Origin: Auriscalpium vulgare
Taxonomy: Eukaryota > Basidiomycota > Agaricomycetes > Russulales > Auriscalpiaceae
Length of the DNA: 64,000 bases
Assembly (NCBI GenBank): GCA_019915015.1
Contig: JAHBBC010000013.1
Coordinates: forward strand, 1,054,001-1,118,000
Direction of reading: 5' to 3'
The translations under genes were made by a program, and so were the position numbers. This document shows, one piece after another, positions 20,269-30,341 of this stretch; position 1 is the first letter of the stretch, and every line of letters begins with the position of its first letter. Below the pieces are notes generated by a model, which did not search any database, was not told the DNA's origin, and saw nothing but the letters and a program-made list of their open reading frames with translations.

Positions 20269-21255
20269 ATGGGCAGCCCACATCAATCCTCGCCCTGGCC
20301 GAACAACATAACCTCTCCACTGTCCACGACTGACAGGCGGCCACCACCTCCCGGGTACTACCAGTCCCCACCACCTCCTTACCCAGAGACTCCGAGTTCG
20401 ACGTCAACTGCCTACGCAAATCCGTATCCGCACGCGTCTTTAACTTCGAGCACCAGGCCAGCATCCACCGCGACCTACTCCGAGGGCCCGTACAACAACT
20501 ATGCTCCGTGGGGTGTCGCCGGAAACGCCGCTATGCTATGGCCCCTAAGCCATGCCTCCGCGCCCACATCCAGTGATCCTCGCCACCGTGACGTCCAGGC
20601 CAACCCGCAACGATTAATTCCACTCTCACCACTGAACCTTCCCGTCGGTTTCACATATAGCCCTTCCTCGGCACAAGCGTCGGATCGCGGTACCGTCGTT
20701 TTCAGCCCGTTCCAAGGCGCACAGCCACAGCACACCAACTCGGGCATGTTCGCGCCGCCGCTAGACAGGCGCGCCGATGTCGGCAGCTCAATATCACATT
20801 CCAATTCTGGGACAAGTACTTCCGTGCCTCCAGTATGGTTCGACCTCGATTACAGCACTCTCGATAAGACCATTCGCAAACTATCTCAGTCTTCCCAACC
20901 GTCTTCCCAAAAGTCTTCCCAAAAGGATACCCAGAAGGATAGATGCAGCTTCACAATTTATGCTGTGTCTCCCACGCTGGAGGGCTTCTATCTAGCACCA
21001 ACGTTCGACTTCTGGTTTGGCGATAAAAATCCGGCATACGCGGTCGGAGGGTATACAATCTGGGGTGATTTTGGCGATGGGCAGGTCAACGCTTCACTTG
21101 TTCTGTACAACGTGGGCGCCATCGACAGCGTGTGGAATTGGATGAGCGAAAGAGTGGGCAACATGCATGCGTGGTGGGTCGGGACGGTGACGTTCCACGG
21201 GGACTCGGAGCAGCGGAGTTACGCAGGAATATTGGTGTGTATAAAGCGTAGATAA
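20269..21255 (+). CDS. C-x-F family protein, intact (328 aa)
   Basis: Uncharacterised protein. Residues 1-190 are Pro/Ser/Tyr-rich (P-P-P-P-G-Y-Y, P-P-P-P-Y-P-E), like a low-complexity PY-type segment. A short S-Q/K repeat lies at 206-224. The C-terminal module follows: C226-S-F228, T-F-D-F-W-F at 245-250, a Trp-rich middle (Y-T-I-W-G, S-V-W-N-W-M) and W-W-V-G-T-V-T-F at 302-309, ending in a hydrophobic strand. The TATA box at about 20,215 and the shared promoter block support the start. It is the best intact reference for the broken gene at 14,387. No signal peptide or membrane helix. Function unknown. Confidence 0.78.
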   Translation: MGSPHQSSPWPNNITSPLSTTDRRPPPPGYYQSPPPPYPETPSSTSTAYANPYPHASLTSSTRPASTATYSEGPYNNYAPWGVAGNAAMLWPLSHASAPTSSDPRHRDVQANPQRLIPLSPLNLPVGFTYSPSSAQASDRGTVVFSPFQGAQPQHTNSGMFAPPLDRRADVGSSISHSNSGTSTSVPPVWFDLDYSTLDKTIRKLSQSSQPSSQKSSQKDTQKDRCSFTIYAVSPTLEGFYLAPTFDFWFGDKNPAYAVGGYTIWGDFGDGQVNASLVLYNVGAIDSVWNWMSERVGNMHAWWVGTVTFHGDSEQRSYAGILVCIKRR

Positions 21256-21299
21256 GAACCGGCCCTTCGTAGTTCGCCTGCACTCGCAGACTTCTTTCC

Positions 21300-22120
21300 T
21301 GACCGGTTACGCTCGGGCGGGCGCGCGGTTTTGATGATGATGAGAACCGCGCGTCAAAATTGACGATGGAAATGCATCAAGAACGACGAATGCGCGCGCA
21401 ATGGTCGTTCAGAGTCTCGCTGTGAAGGCAAGCAAAAGTGGGGGAGGAAGTGAGAGCGCCTACGTCGAGATGCACAGTCGATCAGCCGTCATTGGAATTG
21501 AGCACACGTTTTTCGAGCACGAGATCACAAGAGATGGGTATATAGGAGCATATAGTTTTCTTCTGATGTAATTATGCGGGTGTGAATAAAGCGTCCCGAT
21601 GGTCAGCGATGTGAGCGGAGAATACGATGCTTGCCACGTTCCAAGCACCCAGCACCCAATTGCGCCCGTCGAGCGCCGCTTAGCCCATCGTTCTGCTGCA
21701 AATATATATACGTATCCTGTGATCAAAATTGCATGACTATCGTGACTTTCTGTGAAGATTTTGTCCAGAGACGAAAGAGACGCGTAACTGTCGACGAGGG
21801 GAAAGGAGGAAGAGACGGGCGCTATACATCGCGCCGGCGCCTGCCACCGGATCCTCCACACGCAAACCGGCCTCCGCTTGTCTTGGATCCCATCGCTCTG
21901 GTCTTGTAGAGCTTCAGGCCATGAGCACAACAAGTGAAGCGCGGCGCGCGCGTAGTGGTGCAGCGGACGATGTGCCGACAGCTGGAACAACTTCGCTTAC
22001 CTCGCACGCTATGACCCATGTACCTCACGATGCGAGACTTTGCTTTCGTAGTGTGAGACTCAGCATTTTCCTTGCGCAATATACGATCTCTGACTTGCTA
22101 ATTGTATGTCAGTGCTGAAG
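21300..22120. repeat. Downstream repeat block, copy B
   Basis: Follows the gene at 20,269. Contains GAGCACGAGATCACAAG at 21,515-21,531 and the GACAGCTGGAACAACTTCGC...CCTCGCACGCTATGA stretch near 21,975. It joins directly to copy C. Confidence 0.65.
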
Positions 22121-23060
22121 CGCGGACGCCTTGTGCTGGGTTGACTTCACGCTGGGCACGCTGGCTCCACGAGGCCCGACGTCAAGGCGACCATCCGGTC
22201 CTTTCTAGTCCTCCCGACAGCCTCCAGGCGCGCGGCTGTGCGCCGCCTCGTTTGCGCGATGACCTCGAGAGGCGTGAAACTGGGGTACCGAGTGAGCAAG
22301 CGCGCGGTCGCGATGATGATGAGCTGGAAAACACGTCACCGTCAGAGCTGGACATGCGTCGAGGAAGGCGCATACGCACGCAGACCTATCAAAATGTCGG
22401 TTTGGAACCAAGCCAAGAGTGGGGGAGGAAGGAAGAGCGCCTGCGGCTAGATGCGGAATCGGCCGACATCCATGCTATTGAGCAGGCTAGTGTTTTTTCA
22501 AGAACAATTCATAAGCGACGGGTACATAGCAGTATAGAGAGTTCTTCAGTAGTGAAGAGAACATGCCGATGGTCAGCGATGTGCAAGGACTACGACGCTT
22601 GCCACGTTACTAACCAAGCACCCAATATATCAGCGCCAGTCGAGCGCCATGAGCCCATCATCCTGCTACATAAGTCCCATGATGCGAGGTGTTTGATGGC
22701 TACGACTTGCTGCGCAGCGAGTATCCAGAGAAGAGAGAGCGTTGGCTGTCGACGAGGGAAGAAGAGGAAGATCTAGACGGGCGCCAAAGATCGCGCGCCG
22801 GCGATTGACACTGCTCACGGCGTCACGTTCCGATCCTCCACACGCAAACAAACCTCCCCGCTTGTCTTCTCCCTCTCGACTCTATCGCTCGCGTCTTTTG
22901 GAGCTCCATGCCAGCGAGCTTGGCAACTGGAGCGCCAGCTGCTTTTCATTTAGGTACGTTTGCAGCGTTGCAGTGTGTCTCGGGTTCCTTCTGTCAATGC
23001 TTAAACGTGACACCCGGGCGAAGTTGCAATCCTCCCATGCCTATGTATTTCACTCCCCCG
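22121..23060. repeat. Downstream repeat block, copy C, tandem to B, then copia target DNA
   Basis: The junction segment GAGGCCCGACGTCAAGGCGA (22,171 onwards, continuing through about 22,206) recurs at 30,132-30,167 at the end of copy D, so B-C is a tandem arrangement of one unit of roughly 0.9 kb. Copy C diverges more than the others. The last 100 bp before the copia LTR show nothing else. Confidence 0.6.
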
Positions 23061-23258
23061 TGTTGTAGTTAGTGGGAGAAGCCACTCGGCGACTCCCGAA
23101 CATACTAGATTAGATTACTAAGTACAGTAGATAAGCGAATTCCTAGTCATAGGAATATTCCAGTAGTCTTGTACTTAGGTATAAAGGCTCGCGTTCAGGA
23201 GCCGGAATAAATCAATCTTATTCTCTATTTTACTCGCTCTCTACTTGTTTATTCTACA
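23061..23258 (+). repeat. Copia 5' LTR (198 bp)
   Basis: Identical by eye to 27,470-27,667. Includes GGTATAAAGGC, a likely TATA box of the element promoter, and AATAAATCAATC further down, a possible polyadenylation region. Confidence 0.95.
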
Positions 23259-23272
23259 GGTTATGGGCCCTG
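23259..23272 (+). promoter_or_regulatory. Copia primer-binding site, half-tRNA type
   Basis: GGTTATGGGCCCTG directly follows the 5' LTR. It resembles the primer-binding site of Drosophila copia, which pairs with an internal fragment of initiator tRNA-Met around the anticodon arm rather than with the tRNA 3' end. The match to the host tRNA could not be checked. Confidence 0.6.
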
Positions 23273-23339
23273 CCCTTAACTGATCACATACAGTCACTAT
23301 CTACCAGCCCTATCTATCACCCCCGAAATCTTCCCACCC

Positions 23340-24785
23340 ATGTCAGACAACACGTACGGCAGCGGCACGTACAACACAGTCCGGATCGATGCCTTGCGGG
23401 GCACCGAGAATTACGCCGTATGGCGTATGAAGATCGAAGATCTACTTACCAATGCGGACCTGTGGGATTATGTCGACGGGACGGCGAAGAAACCTGCCGC
23501 GGCAGCGACAGGAGCGGATGCCAAAGTGCAAGAAGCCGCTGACGAGAAGATCAGGGTCTGGACAAAGAAGAGTCGACAGGCGCTGTCGGCAATTCGGCTG
23601 CGGGTCGCAGACCCGCTGCTGGTATACGTTCGGGACGAGAAAGAAGCCGCCGCCGCGTGGAGCATACTCGAGGAGTTGTACCAGCCGAAAGGAACGCTGG
23701 GGCTCGTACTCGCGAGGCGAAATTTCTTCAGAGCCGAATGCGCGGAAGGCGCAGACGTCGAGGAGCACATCAGGAAGATGCGCGGACTGCAGAGCGATCT
23801 GCACTCACTGGGACATCAGATCTCAGACGAAGATTTCGGCATGGCGTTGCTGACGTCGTTGCCAGAGTCTTGGGACCCTTACATACGGTCAATAGATCGC
23901 ACAGCCCTCGGGAAATCCGGCACAGTCATATCTCGTATTCTCGAAGAAACCAAGCGCCAAAAGGAGAAAGCCGAGAAGCCATCATCTGACACGGCGCTTG
24001 CGGCCTACAAAGGAAAGAAGAAGTTCGACACACGCAATATTACATGCTACGCGTGCGGGAAAAAAGGGCACATGAAAGCAGACTGCCGCTCGAGCAAACG
24101 TGACAACGGGACGGGCAGGCAGAACAGCGGAGGGGGGAACACAGCGCAGGCAAACACGGCGCAGGAAGCGCCGAAGAAAGAAGAATACGCCTTCGCATCA
24201 GAGAACTCGCTTACCAATCGCGCCGGACCGCCGCTCTGGCTCGCCGACTCGGCAGCCACGTCACACATCGTGCGAGAGCGCTTGCATTTTTCCTCTTACA
24301 GAGATACGCCCGGGGACATTGTTCGGGGCGTAGGGAATCACTCCATCGCGGCCCTTGGCCGCGGTGACGTGCCAGTCACTTTTCAAGTTGAAGGAAAGTC
24401 GGTGCAGGGCGTCTTGCGGGACGCGATACACGCACCACTCGCTGTAGCAAACCTGGTCTCGATCCCACGCATCACCGAAAACAGCATGCAGGTGACGTTC
24501 GAAAACGATTACCTATTAATGATCCGAACGCGCGCGGGAACGAATATCGCTAAAGGGAGAAAAGTCGGTCGTATGTACATCATGGACCTGAAGCCGGCTC
24601 GGGCGCTTTTCCGAAATGGCGCTGGTATCCGGCAATGCCCGAAGTTGGGACTCCTGGCACAGAATCTTCGGCCACCTCAATATGGGTTCGATAAAAATGC
24701 TAAAATCGAAAAATATGGTGGAGGGGATGAATGTCGACGAAGGGAGCGCGCCGGAAGAGCAATGCACAGCGTGCATCCAGGCTAA
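23340..24785 (+). CDS. Copia Gag and aspartic protease
   Basis: 481 codons from the first ATG after the LTR. The Gag capsid-like region is at about 18-210 (starts with L-R-G-T-E-N-Y-A-V-W-R). A CCHC zinc knuckle follows with C236, C239, H244 and C249, and then the protease with L-A-D-S-A at 301-305, where most copia proteases have D-S-G; D-S-A is a known variant in some families. The frame runs past the true join: from about base 24,610 (after K-P-A-R-A-L) the homology continues in the +1 frame at 24,616, so the last 58 or so residues are out-of-frame. Confidence 0.88.
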   Translation: MSDNTYGSGTYNTVRIDALRGTENYAVWRMKIEDLLTNADLWDYVDGTAKKPAAAATGADAKVQEAADEKIRVWTKKSRQALSAIRLRVADPLLVYVRDEKEAAAAWSILEELYQPKGTLGLVLARRNFFRAECAEGADVEEHIRKMRGLQSDLHSLGHQISDEDFGMALLTSLPESWDPYIRSIDRTALGKSGTVISRILEETKRQKEKAEKPSSDTALAAYKGKKKFDTRNITCYACGKKGHMKADCRSSKRDNGTGRQNSGGGNTAQANTAQEAPKKEEYAFASENSLTNRAGPPLWLADSAATSHIVRERLHFSSYRDTPGDIVRGVGNHSIAALGRGDVPVTFQVEGKSVQGVLRDAIHAPLAVANLVSIPRITENSMQVTFENDYLLMIRTRAGTNIAKGRKVGRMYIMDLKPARALFRNGAGIRQCPKLGLLAQNLRPPQYGFDKNAKIEKYGGGDECRRRERAGRAMHSVHPG

Positions 24786-25305
24786 ACAGCATGTCACACC
24801 ATTTCCAAAAGAATCTGATACGAAGATCGCGGAGATCGGTGACCTCACCGTTTCAGACTTATGGGGACCGGCCCGAACGCGCGGAATCCGAGGCGAATTC
24901 TATTACGTGTCATTCACAGACGGAAAGTCGCGCCGCTCGATGGTTCATTTTCTCAAAGGGAAAACTGGCGTACTCGAAAAGCTGAAGTACTACAAGAGCT
25001 ACATCGAGACGCAGGCGGGACGCAAGATGAAGCGTTTTCGCATCGACAATGGGCGCGAGTATCTCAACGAGGGAATTTTGAAATTCCTCTTAGAGAACGG
25101 CATCAAATTGGAACTCACGGCACCCCACTCTTCCGCACAGAATGGAATTGCGGAACGACTCAACCGAACGTTGGTTGAGCACGCGCGCGCAATGCTATTG
25201 GCGCACGATTTACCCAAGTACCTATGGCCCGAAGCAGTAGCCTACGCAACGTACCTGAAAAACGGTCTCCCACGCGCGCCTTACCCGATGGGAAAACACC
25301 GATGA
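24616..25305 (+). pseudogene. Copia integrase part, frame-broken at both ends
   Basis: Contains the GAG pre-integrase/zinc region (W-H-R-I-F-G-H-L-N and C-T-A-C) and the integrase core: D in V-S-D-L-W-G, D in R-I-D-N-G-R-E-Y, and E in N-G-I-A-E-R-L-N. The frame joins gag-protease only through a shift near 24,610. Near 25,275 the homology (T-R-A-L-P-D-G-K-T-P) moves to another frame, then again near 25,300 (E-I-F-W-G-K-K-P) and near 25,425 (V-G-L-S-D-N-S). Indels of one or two bases, several at short homopolymers, account for all of these. Confidence 0.85.
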
Positions 25306-25867
25306 GATCTTCTGGGGGAAGAAACCGGACGTATCGTTGTTACGAGAATTCGGCACGCGTTGCTGGGTACTGCAGCAGGATGGGCAGCAAGGAAAATTGG
25401 AATCAAAGTCGCGCGACATGTATTTGTCGGCCTCTCGGACAATTCGCGTGCCTGGAGGTACTACAACCCACAACCCGGCAAGTTCAAACTTCAAGAAATA
25501 TTATATTTGAAGAAGAAAAAACTATCACTATGGGCACTGGGGAAGAACACATACTCGAGGCCCCTGCGCGGCTCGAGGGGGAGAAAGACGCAGAGGCAGG
25601 AAAAAGCGAGCCGACTGCGGGCAAGGGGGAGAAAGGGGAGAAACGGCGCCGCCGGCCGAAGCGCCCAAAGCGCCGACACCTTCGAAAATCCCGACGCCCC
25701 GAGCACCGAGCACGCGGATCGCGCAACATGCACCAACAAACTTTCGCCTGCTGAATAATCCAGCAGCACGCGGACCACGCGAATGGAAACATCACGTACC
25801 CACGGACCAGGCGCCCGTTGCAGTTGACAAAGCCGCAGAGGAAGAAGAGGACGAGCACGAGGAATAT
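25306..25867 (+). pseudogene. Copia integrase C-terminus and linker, multiple frame breaks
   Basis: Homology to the copia integrase C-terminal region and acidic linker is spread over three frames: E-F-G-T-R-C-W-V about 25,345, G-L-S-D-N-S-R-A-W-R-Y-Y at about 25,430, I-I-F-E-E-E-K at about 25,500, then a Glu/Lys/Pro-rich linker that reaches the RT frame before 25,868. At least four indels are needed. Confidence 0.75.
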
Positions 25868-27451
25868 GTGCTCATGACGGGATCACTAGTAAACGACGAT
25901 CCCGTGGATATCAAAGAAGCAATGACGCGGCCTGATTGGCCAAAATGGAAAGAAGCGATCGAACGGGAACTCGGACAGCTGGAAAAGCTAGGCACTTACG
26001 TCAAAGTCGAGCTTCCTGCAGATCGCGATCCAGTTGGCTGCAAATGGGTGCTACGTACGAAACGCGACACGGATGGCAACATAATAAAATACAAAGCACG
26101 TCTGGTCGCACAGGGGTTCTCACAGATACCGGGAATCGATTTCTTCGAAACATATTCCCCTGTGGTACGACTGGAGACTTTGCGAATGCTATTCGCGATC
26201 GGCGCCAAATATGATCTCGAGATTCACGTTGTTGACGTCGTCGGCGCTTATCTAAACGGCGAGCTCAAAGAAGAAATCTATATGAAACAGCCGCCGGGAT
26301 ACGACGACGGGACGGGACGAGTACTGCAGCTACTCAAATCTATTTACGGGCTCAAGCAAGCTGGCCGAGTCTGGAACGATCTACTCGACGCAATTTTTGC
26401 GGAGCTAGGGTTCACTCGACTGTTCTCGGACCAGTGTGTATACATCAGACAGCAAGGCAACGATCTGTGGATCGTGGCAGTGCATGTTGATGATATGCCA
26501 ATTCTAGCAACAGGCACGGAAGCTATGCGCACCATCAAAGAAGAGCTCAAATCGAAATTCGAGATCTCAGATCTCGGCGAGATCCGACAAGTCGTCGGGC
26601 TCGAAGTCATTCGAGATCGCAAGCAAGGCACACTGAAGATCTCACAGAAATCATTCATTCGGCGCATACTCGAGCGCTTCGGGATGCCCAACGCGACACC
26701 AGTCGCAACACCTCTGGACCACAACGTGAAGCTCACGAAGGTTACGGAGATAGCGGAGACATCATTCCGATCCAATTATCAATCGGCGATCGGATCTCTC
26801 ATGTATCCTGCAATCGGCACTCGCCCTGACATTGCATTCGCAGTGCAATTCCTTAGTCAATTTAATTCTAATCCGGGTCCCGAGCACTGGACAGCAGTCA
26901 AGCGCGTCATGCGCTACCTCAAAGGGACGGAGGACTTGGGAATCGTGTACGGCGGAGAAACCACGGAGAAGCGAGGCATAATTACCAGCCTCGAGGCTTA
27001 CTCGGATGCCGATTGGGGAGGAAATTTGGATGACAGGAGGTCAACTTCCGGTTACGTCTTCAAGATCGCGGGAGGCCCGATCTCTTGGAGTTCGAAGAAG
27101 CAACCGACAGTTGCCATATCCAGTATGGAAGCAGAGTACATGGCCCTGAGCCATGCGGCACGCGAAACGATCTGGATTCGCAGATTCCTCAGGGAATTAG
27201 GCGCGCCCATGGACGAGCCGACGCAAATCAACGTCGATAACCAGGGCACCATCAAATTTTCGCAGAATCAGACTTTTCACGCCCGGAGCAAGCATATCGA
27301 CATCCGGCATCATTTCATTCGAGACTGTATTACTTCTAACGAAGTGTCAGTTGAATACTGCGCGACCCTCGACAATCTCGCAGACGTATTTACAAAAGCA
27401 CTACCTAAGCCGCATCACCAGGAACTTGTTCAGCACTTGGGAATGCGGTAA
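25868..27451 (+). CDS. Copia reverse transcriptase and RNase H
   Basis: 527 residues, uninterrupted. The RT domain starts with the W-K-E-A-I-E-R-E-L block (27-36), then C-K-W-V-L-R-T-K (58-65), Y-K-A-R-L-V-A-Q-G (75-83), catalytic D123 in V-V-D-V-V-G-A-Y-L, S-I-Y-G-L-K-Q-A at about 158-165 and V-H-V-D-D-M with D208-D209 (usually Y-V-D-D-M). The RNase H part has Y-S-D-A-D-W-G, then S-S-M-E-A-E-Y, V-D-N-Q and the H-I-D-I-R-H-H-F motif near the end, typical of copia. The stop at 27,449-27,451 lies just before the 3' LTR. Confidence 0.93.
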   Translation: MLMTGSLVNDDPVDIKEAMTRPDWPKWKEAIERELGQLEKLGTYVKVELPADRDPVGCKWVLRTKRDTDGNIIKYKARLVAQGFSQIPGIDFFETYSPVVRLETLRMLFAIGAKYDLEIHVVDVVGAYLNGELKEEIYMKQPPGYDDGTGRVLQLLKSIYGLKQAGRVWNDLLDAIFAELGFTRLFSDQCVYIRQQGNDLWIVAVHVDDMPILATGTEAMRTIKEELKSKFEISDLGEIRQVVGLEVIRDRKQGTLKISQKSFIRRILERFGMPNATPVATPLDHNVKLTKVTEIAETSFRSNYQSAIGSLMYPAIGTRPDIAFAVQFLSQFNSNPGPEHWTAVKRVMRYLKGTEDLGIVYGGETTEKRGIITSLEAYSDADWGGNLDDRRSTSGYVFKIAGGPISWSSKKQPTVAISSMEAEYMALSHAARETIWIRRFLRELGAPMDEPTQINVDNQGTIKFSQNQTFHARSKHIDIRHHFIRDCITSNEVSVEYCATLDNLADVFTKALPKPHHQELVQHLGMR

Positions 27452-27469
27452 TCGGGAGTCGAGGGGGAG

Positions 27470-27667
27470 TGTTGTAGTTAGTGGGAGAAGCCACTCGGCG
27501 ACTCCCGAACATACTAGATTAGATTACTAAGTACAGTAGATAAGCGAATTCCTAGTCATAGGAATATTCCAGTAGTCTTGTACTTAGGTATAAAGGCTCG
27601 CGTTCAGGAGCCGGAATAAATCAATCTTATTCTCTATTTTACTCGCTCTCTACTTGTTTATTCTACA
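27470..27667 (+). repeat. Copia 3' LTR (198 bp)
   Basis: Starts 19 bp after the RNase H stop codon, right behind the GAGGGGGAG purine tract. Identical by eye to the 5' LTR. Confidence 0.95.
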
Positions 27668-28045
27668 CCAAAGATGGCTGTTTTTGCACCCCGGACGCTA
27701 ACGAACGCATCACCCGCCTCTCTCAGGCGCGTTTTGTTCTTCAGCTCGGACCTCAGTCATTCTGCTTCCGGAATTATCTGGAGAACAGCGCTGATGGGAG
27801 GGGGCCACCAGCCTGATTTCTGCATTAGTTACATGAAGTAAACCGCGCGATCACAGGATAGGATAGGATCAGGGGTTGCACTTGCCGCAGCCATTACGAG
27901 AAAGAATAGACTTTTTGGCGGCCCAACTGATGGAGCGGTGCCGCAACTGTCGCCACGACTAATAGTAGACCCGTGCCGCAATGGCCTGTCTGTTATATAT
28001 ACTGCGACAGTCCTTAGGAACGACATCACCTTTCAGCGGTCCACC
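27668..28045 (+). promoter_or_regulatory. Promoter region of the gene at 28,046
   Basis: GTTATATATACTGC at about 27,990-28,003 is a TATA box about 50 nt before the ATG at 28,046, the spacing seen in the C-x-F family. The upstream 320 bp show nothing else. Confidence 0.55.
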
Positions 28046-28790
28046 ATGTCATACAGCCAGACCTTGGTCCCTGGAACAGGGTCCACCATGGACGACATAT
28101 TTCCAGCCTGCACACCAGTGTATCTCCAGGTCGACCCTGAGGATGCACCAAAATCTCCGATTCCCTCCCAATGTCTACTGGAAATCCTGGCACAATTCCC
28201 CCTCAGCCCTCCATCGTCACATTCTGCCTACCGTGTCCGACTGGCAAATTTGCTTTCTGTACAACATCCAGGACCAGAATACAGAATTCATGTCTACGGA
28301 GAGAATCATCACCCTCCAAATTACCAAAGGATAACGCGGGACGCGTGCGATTGGATACGGGCCAACAACTTAATTCTTCACGGGTCAACCAAAGTCCACT
28401 TTGACGTGCCTTTCATCTCAGGATACTTATTTAACAACATTCAAGAACAGCAAGTACTGCCGGCGTGCGGATTTCTTTCATCTCCACCCTTGGGAGAGTG
28501 ACGGTGTGCCATATCCGACGATCCGAATCCCATCAAAAAATGAATGGAACCGCTGCAAACGGAACACACGGGTTACCTTCGAACAGTGGAAGAGTTTTGG
28601 AGTACTATGGCGCCCACCTCGTGATCAAAAAGCCTTTCGCTTTGTCTTATACAAAAATGTGACCACCATGATCATCAACATCCAAGACGGAGAATTGCAG
28701 TGGGACGAGAAGCCGCAAGAGACGGGCAATTGGGTGGATCATCTGATGGATAGCTTGACCGGGGACTACAATAACTATACATATGTGTAG
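28046..28790 (+). pseudogene. Uncharacterised family-like gene with a frame break near 28,455
   Basis: The first part (28,046 to about 28,450) encodes about 137 meaningful residues, including Y-R-V-R-L and E-Y-R-I-H-V-Y strands. The second part (about 28,460-28,790, other frame) encodes R-V-T-F, A-F-R-F-V-L-Y and an acidic tail ending G-D-Y-N-N-Y-T-Y-V. Both halves look coding, and a one-base shift joins them near Q-E-Q-Q / Y-C-R-R. TATA placement and strand order resemble the C-x-F family, but the Cys is absent (A-Y-R-V, V-T-F), so membership is tentative. An unrecognised intron is an alternative to a frameshift, though no good GT-AG pair was found there. Confidence 0.5.
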
Positions 28791-29279
28791 GGCCGCTTGC
28801 GGCTTCGGAGACTGCCCGCTACTGAGTTACTTTTCCTAGTCTCCGTGGCTGACCATCCTACCCTACATCAATACACAGCACCGTCACACTTTATCATCCT
28901 GCACAAATGGCAGGAAACGTATTGTGGCAATTAACCGCATAGTATGAGTTACAGCAGCGACGTTGAGACGTGCTGTGTCCATCACCAGCTCCTCGCAAGG
29001 ACAGGAATGACTAGTATGACTCATCTGTAGCGGAGGTCAGATCCAGTCTCTTCAGAGAGGACAGGTTGTGCTCGACGCACCGTCCCACTGCCCGAGGTAG
29101 GACACGCGCGAGTTGCACCTGTTGTAGCGCGCCTCCTGAAGGCTGCACATGCCGACGATGTCCGCTGTGAAAGCGTGCCGCGCCCGCATCTCGGGTGTAA
29201 AATGAACTGGATGTGTTCTTGAACTCGAGGGTGACGTGGACGACTCGCGCCCCGCAGGAACGGCCGTCGTATTTGTGAG
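28791..29279. other. Intergenic, no gene seen
   Basis: 3' flank of the gene at 28,046. The minus-strand ORFs at 29,021-29,372 are Arg/Ser/Pro-rich and have no recognisable domain. Confidence 0.4.
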
Positions 29280-30200
29280 GGGAGGGGACGGGCTGAACAG
29301 GCGCGGGATGGAGCTGGAGAACACACCGACACAGTCAGAGCTGAACATGCGCCGAGGAGGGCGCATACGCACGCAATGACCTGTCAGAATCTCGGTTCAA
29401 AACCAAGCCAGGAGTGGGGGAGGAAGGGAGAGCCACTACGGCTAGATGCGGAATCGGCCGTCGTTCGTGCTGTTGAGCAGGCGCGCAGTTTTTGAGCACG
29501 AGATCACAAGCGACGGGTGAATATAACTACAGAGATTTCTGCATCTGCAGATGAGAAGAGGGCATGGCGATGGTTAGCGATGTGAGCGAGGAATGCGACG
29601 CTCGCCACGTACCGAGCACCATTTTCTCTACGCCCGATCAAACGCCAGGAGTCCATCGACCTGCTACGTAAGTCCTCTGAGTCAAAGTGTTTGATCATTG
29701 TGACTTGCTGCGAGGCGAGTGTCCAGAGATGAGAGAGAAAGATGTAGCTGTCGACGAGGAAGAGACGGGCGCTAAACATCGCGCGGCCGGCGCCGGCGCC
29801 TGCACGTCTTGTCCCCATCCTCCATGCGCCCCATGTTGTCTTCTCTCTATCAAATTCCATCGCTCGTGTCTTCCGAGCTCCAGGACAGCGAGCACAACAA
29901 CTGAAGCACGTCGTAGTGGCCACCGACGTTGTCCCGACAGCTGGAAGAACTTTGCCCACCTCGCACGCTATAGCCTTTGTATATCACTATGCGACACGTT
30001 GCTCTCGGAGCGTAAGACTCAGCATATTCCTTGTTTCATTACAATTTATCTATTTCTATGTGCTTGTCGGTGCTGCAGCGCGGACGCCTCGTGCTGGGTC
30101 ACTAACTCCAAGCTGGGCACGCTGGCTCCACGAGGCCCGACGTCAAGGCGACCATCCGGTCCTTTCTCTTCCTCTCGTCAGCCTCCAGGCGCGCGGCGAA
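29280..30200. repeat. Downstream repeat block, copy D
   Basis: Carries GAGCACGAGATCACAAG at 29,494-29,510, the GACAGCTGGAAGAACTTTGC stretch at 29,937 and the end segment at 30,132-30,167 shared with the B-C junction. It follows the gene at 28,046 just as copies A and B follow their genes. Confidence 0.65.
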
Positions 30201-30279
30201 AACAATGGATCCAGGCGATCCGGCCTCGTGGATGACAATAATACAAGCGCCCCTCGATCAGTGTCAATTCATGGGCGGC

Positions 30280-30292
30280 ACCCATATATATA
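30280..30292 (+). promoter_or_regulatory. TATA box of the gene at 30,342
   Basis: CCATATATATAACAAGG at about 30,280-30,296, some 50 nt before the ATG. Confidence 0.65.
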
Positions 30293-30341
30293 ACAAGGCG
30301 CGCACAGACCCTCCACATTGTACCTCCCCCTGCACTCGACC

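Larger units (their letters stand above)
23061..27667 (+). mobile_element. Ty1/copia LTR retrotransposon with identical LTRs but broken pol
   Basis: 4,607-bp element on the plus strand. LTRs of 198 bp at 23,061-23,258 and 27,470-27,667 read as identical and have TGTTG...TACA ends. A primer-binding-like sequence GGTTATGGGCCC starts at 23,259, and a purine tract (GAGTCGAGGGGGAG) ends at 27,469. Order: gag, protease, integrase, RT, RNase H, i.e. copia/Pseudoviridae order. The flanks (CCCCG on the left, CCAAA on the right) are not a target duplication. Several frame breaks occur between 24.6 and 25.87 kb. Confidence 0.95.
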
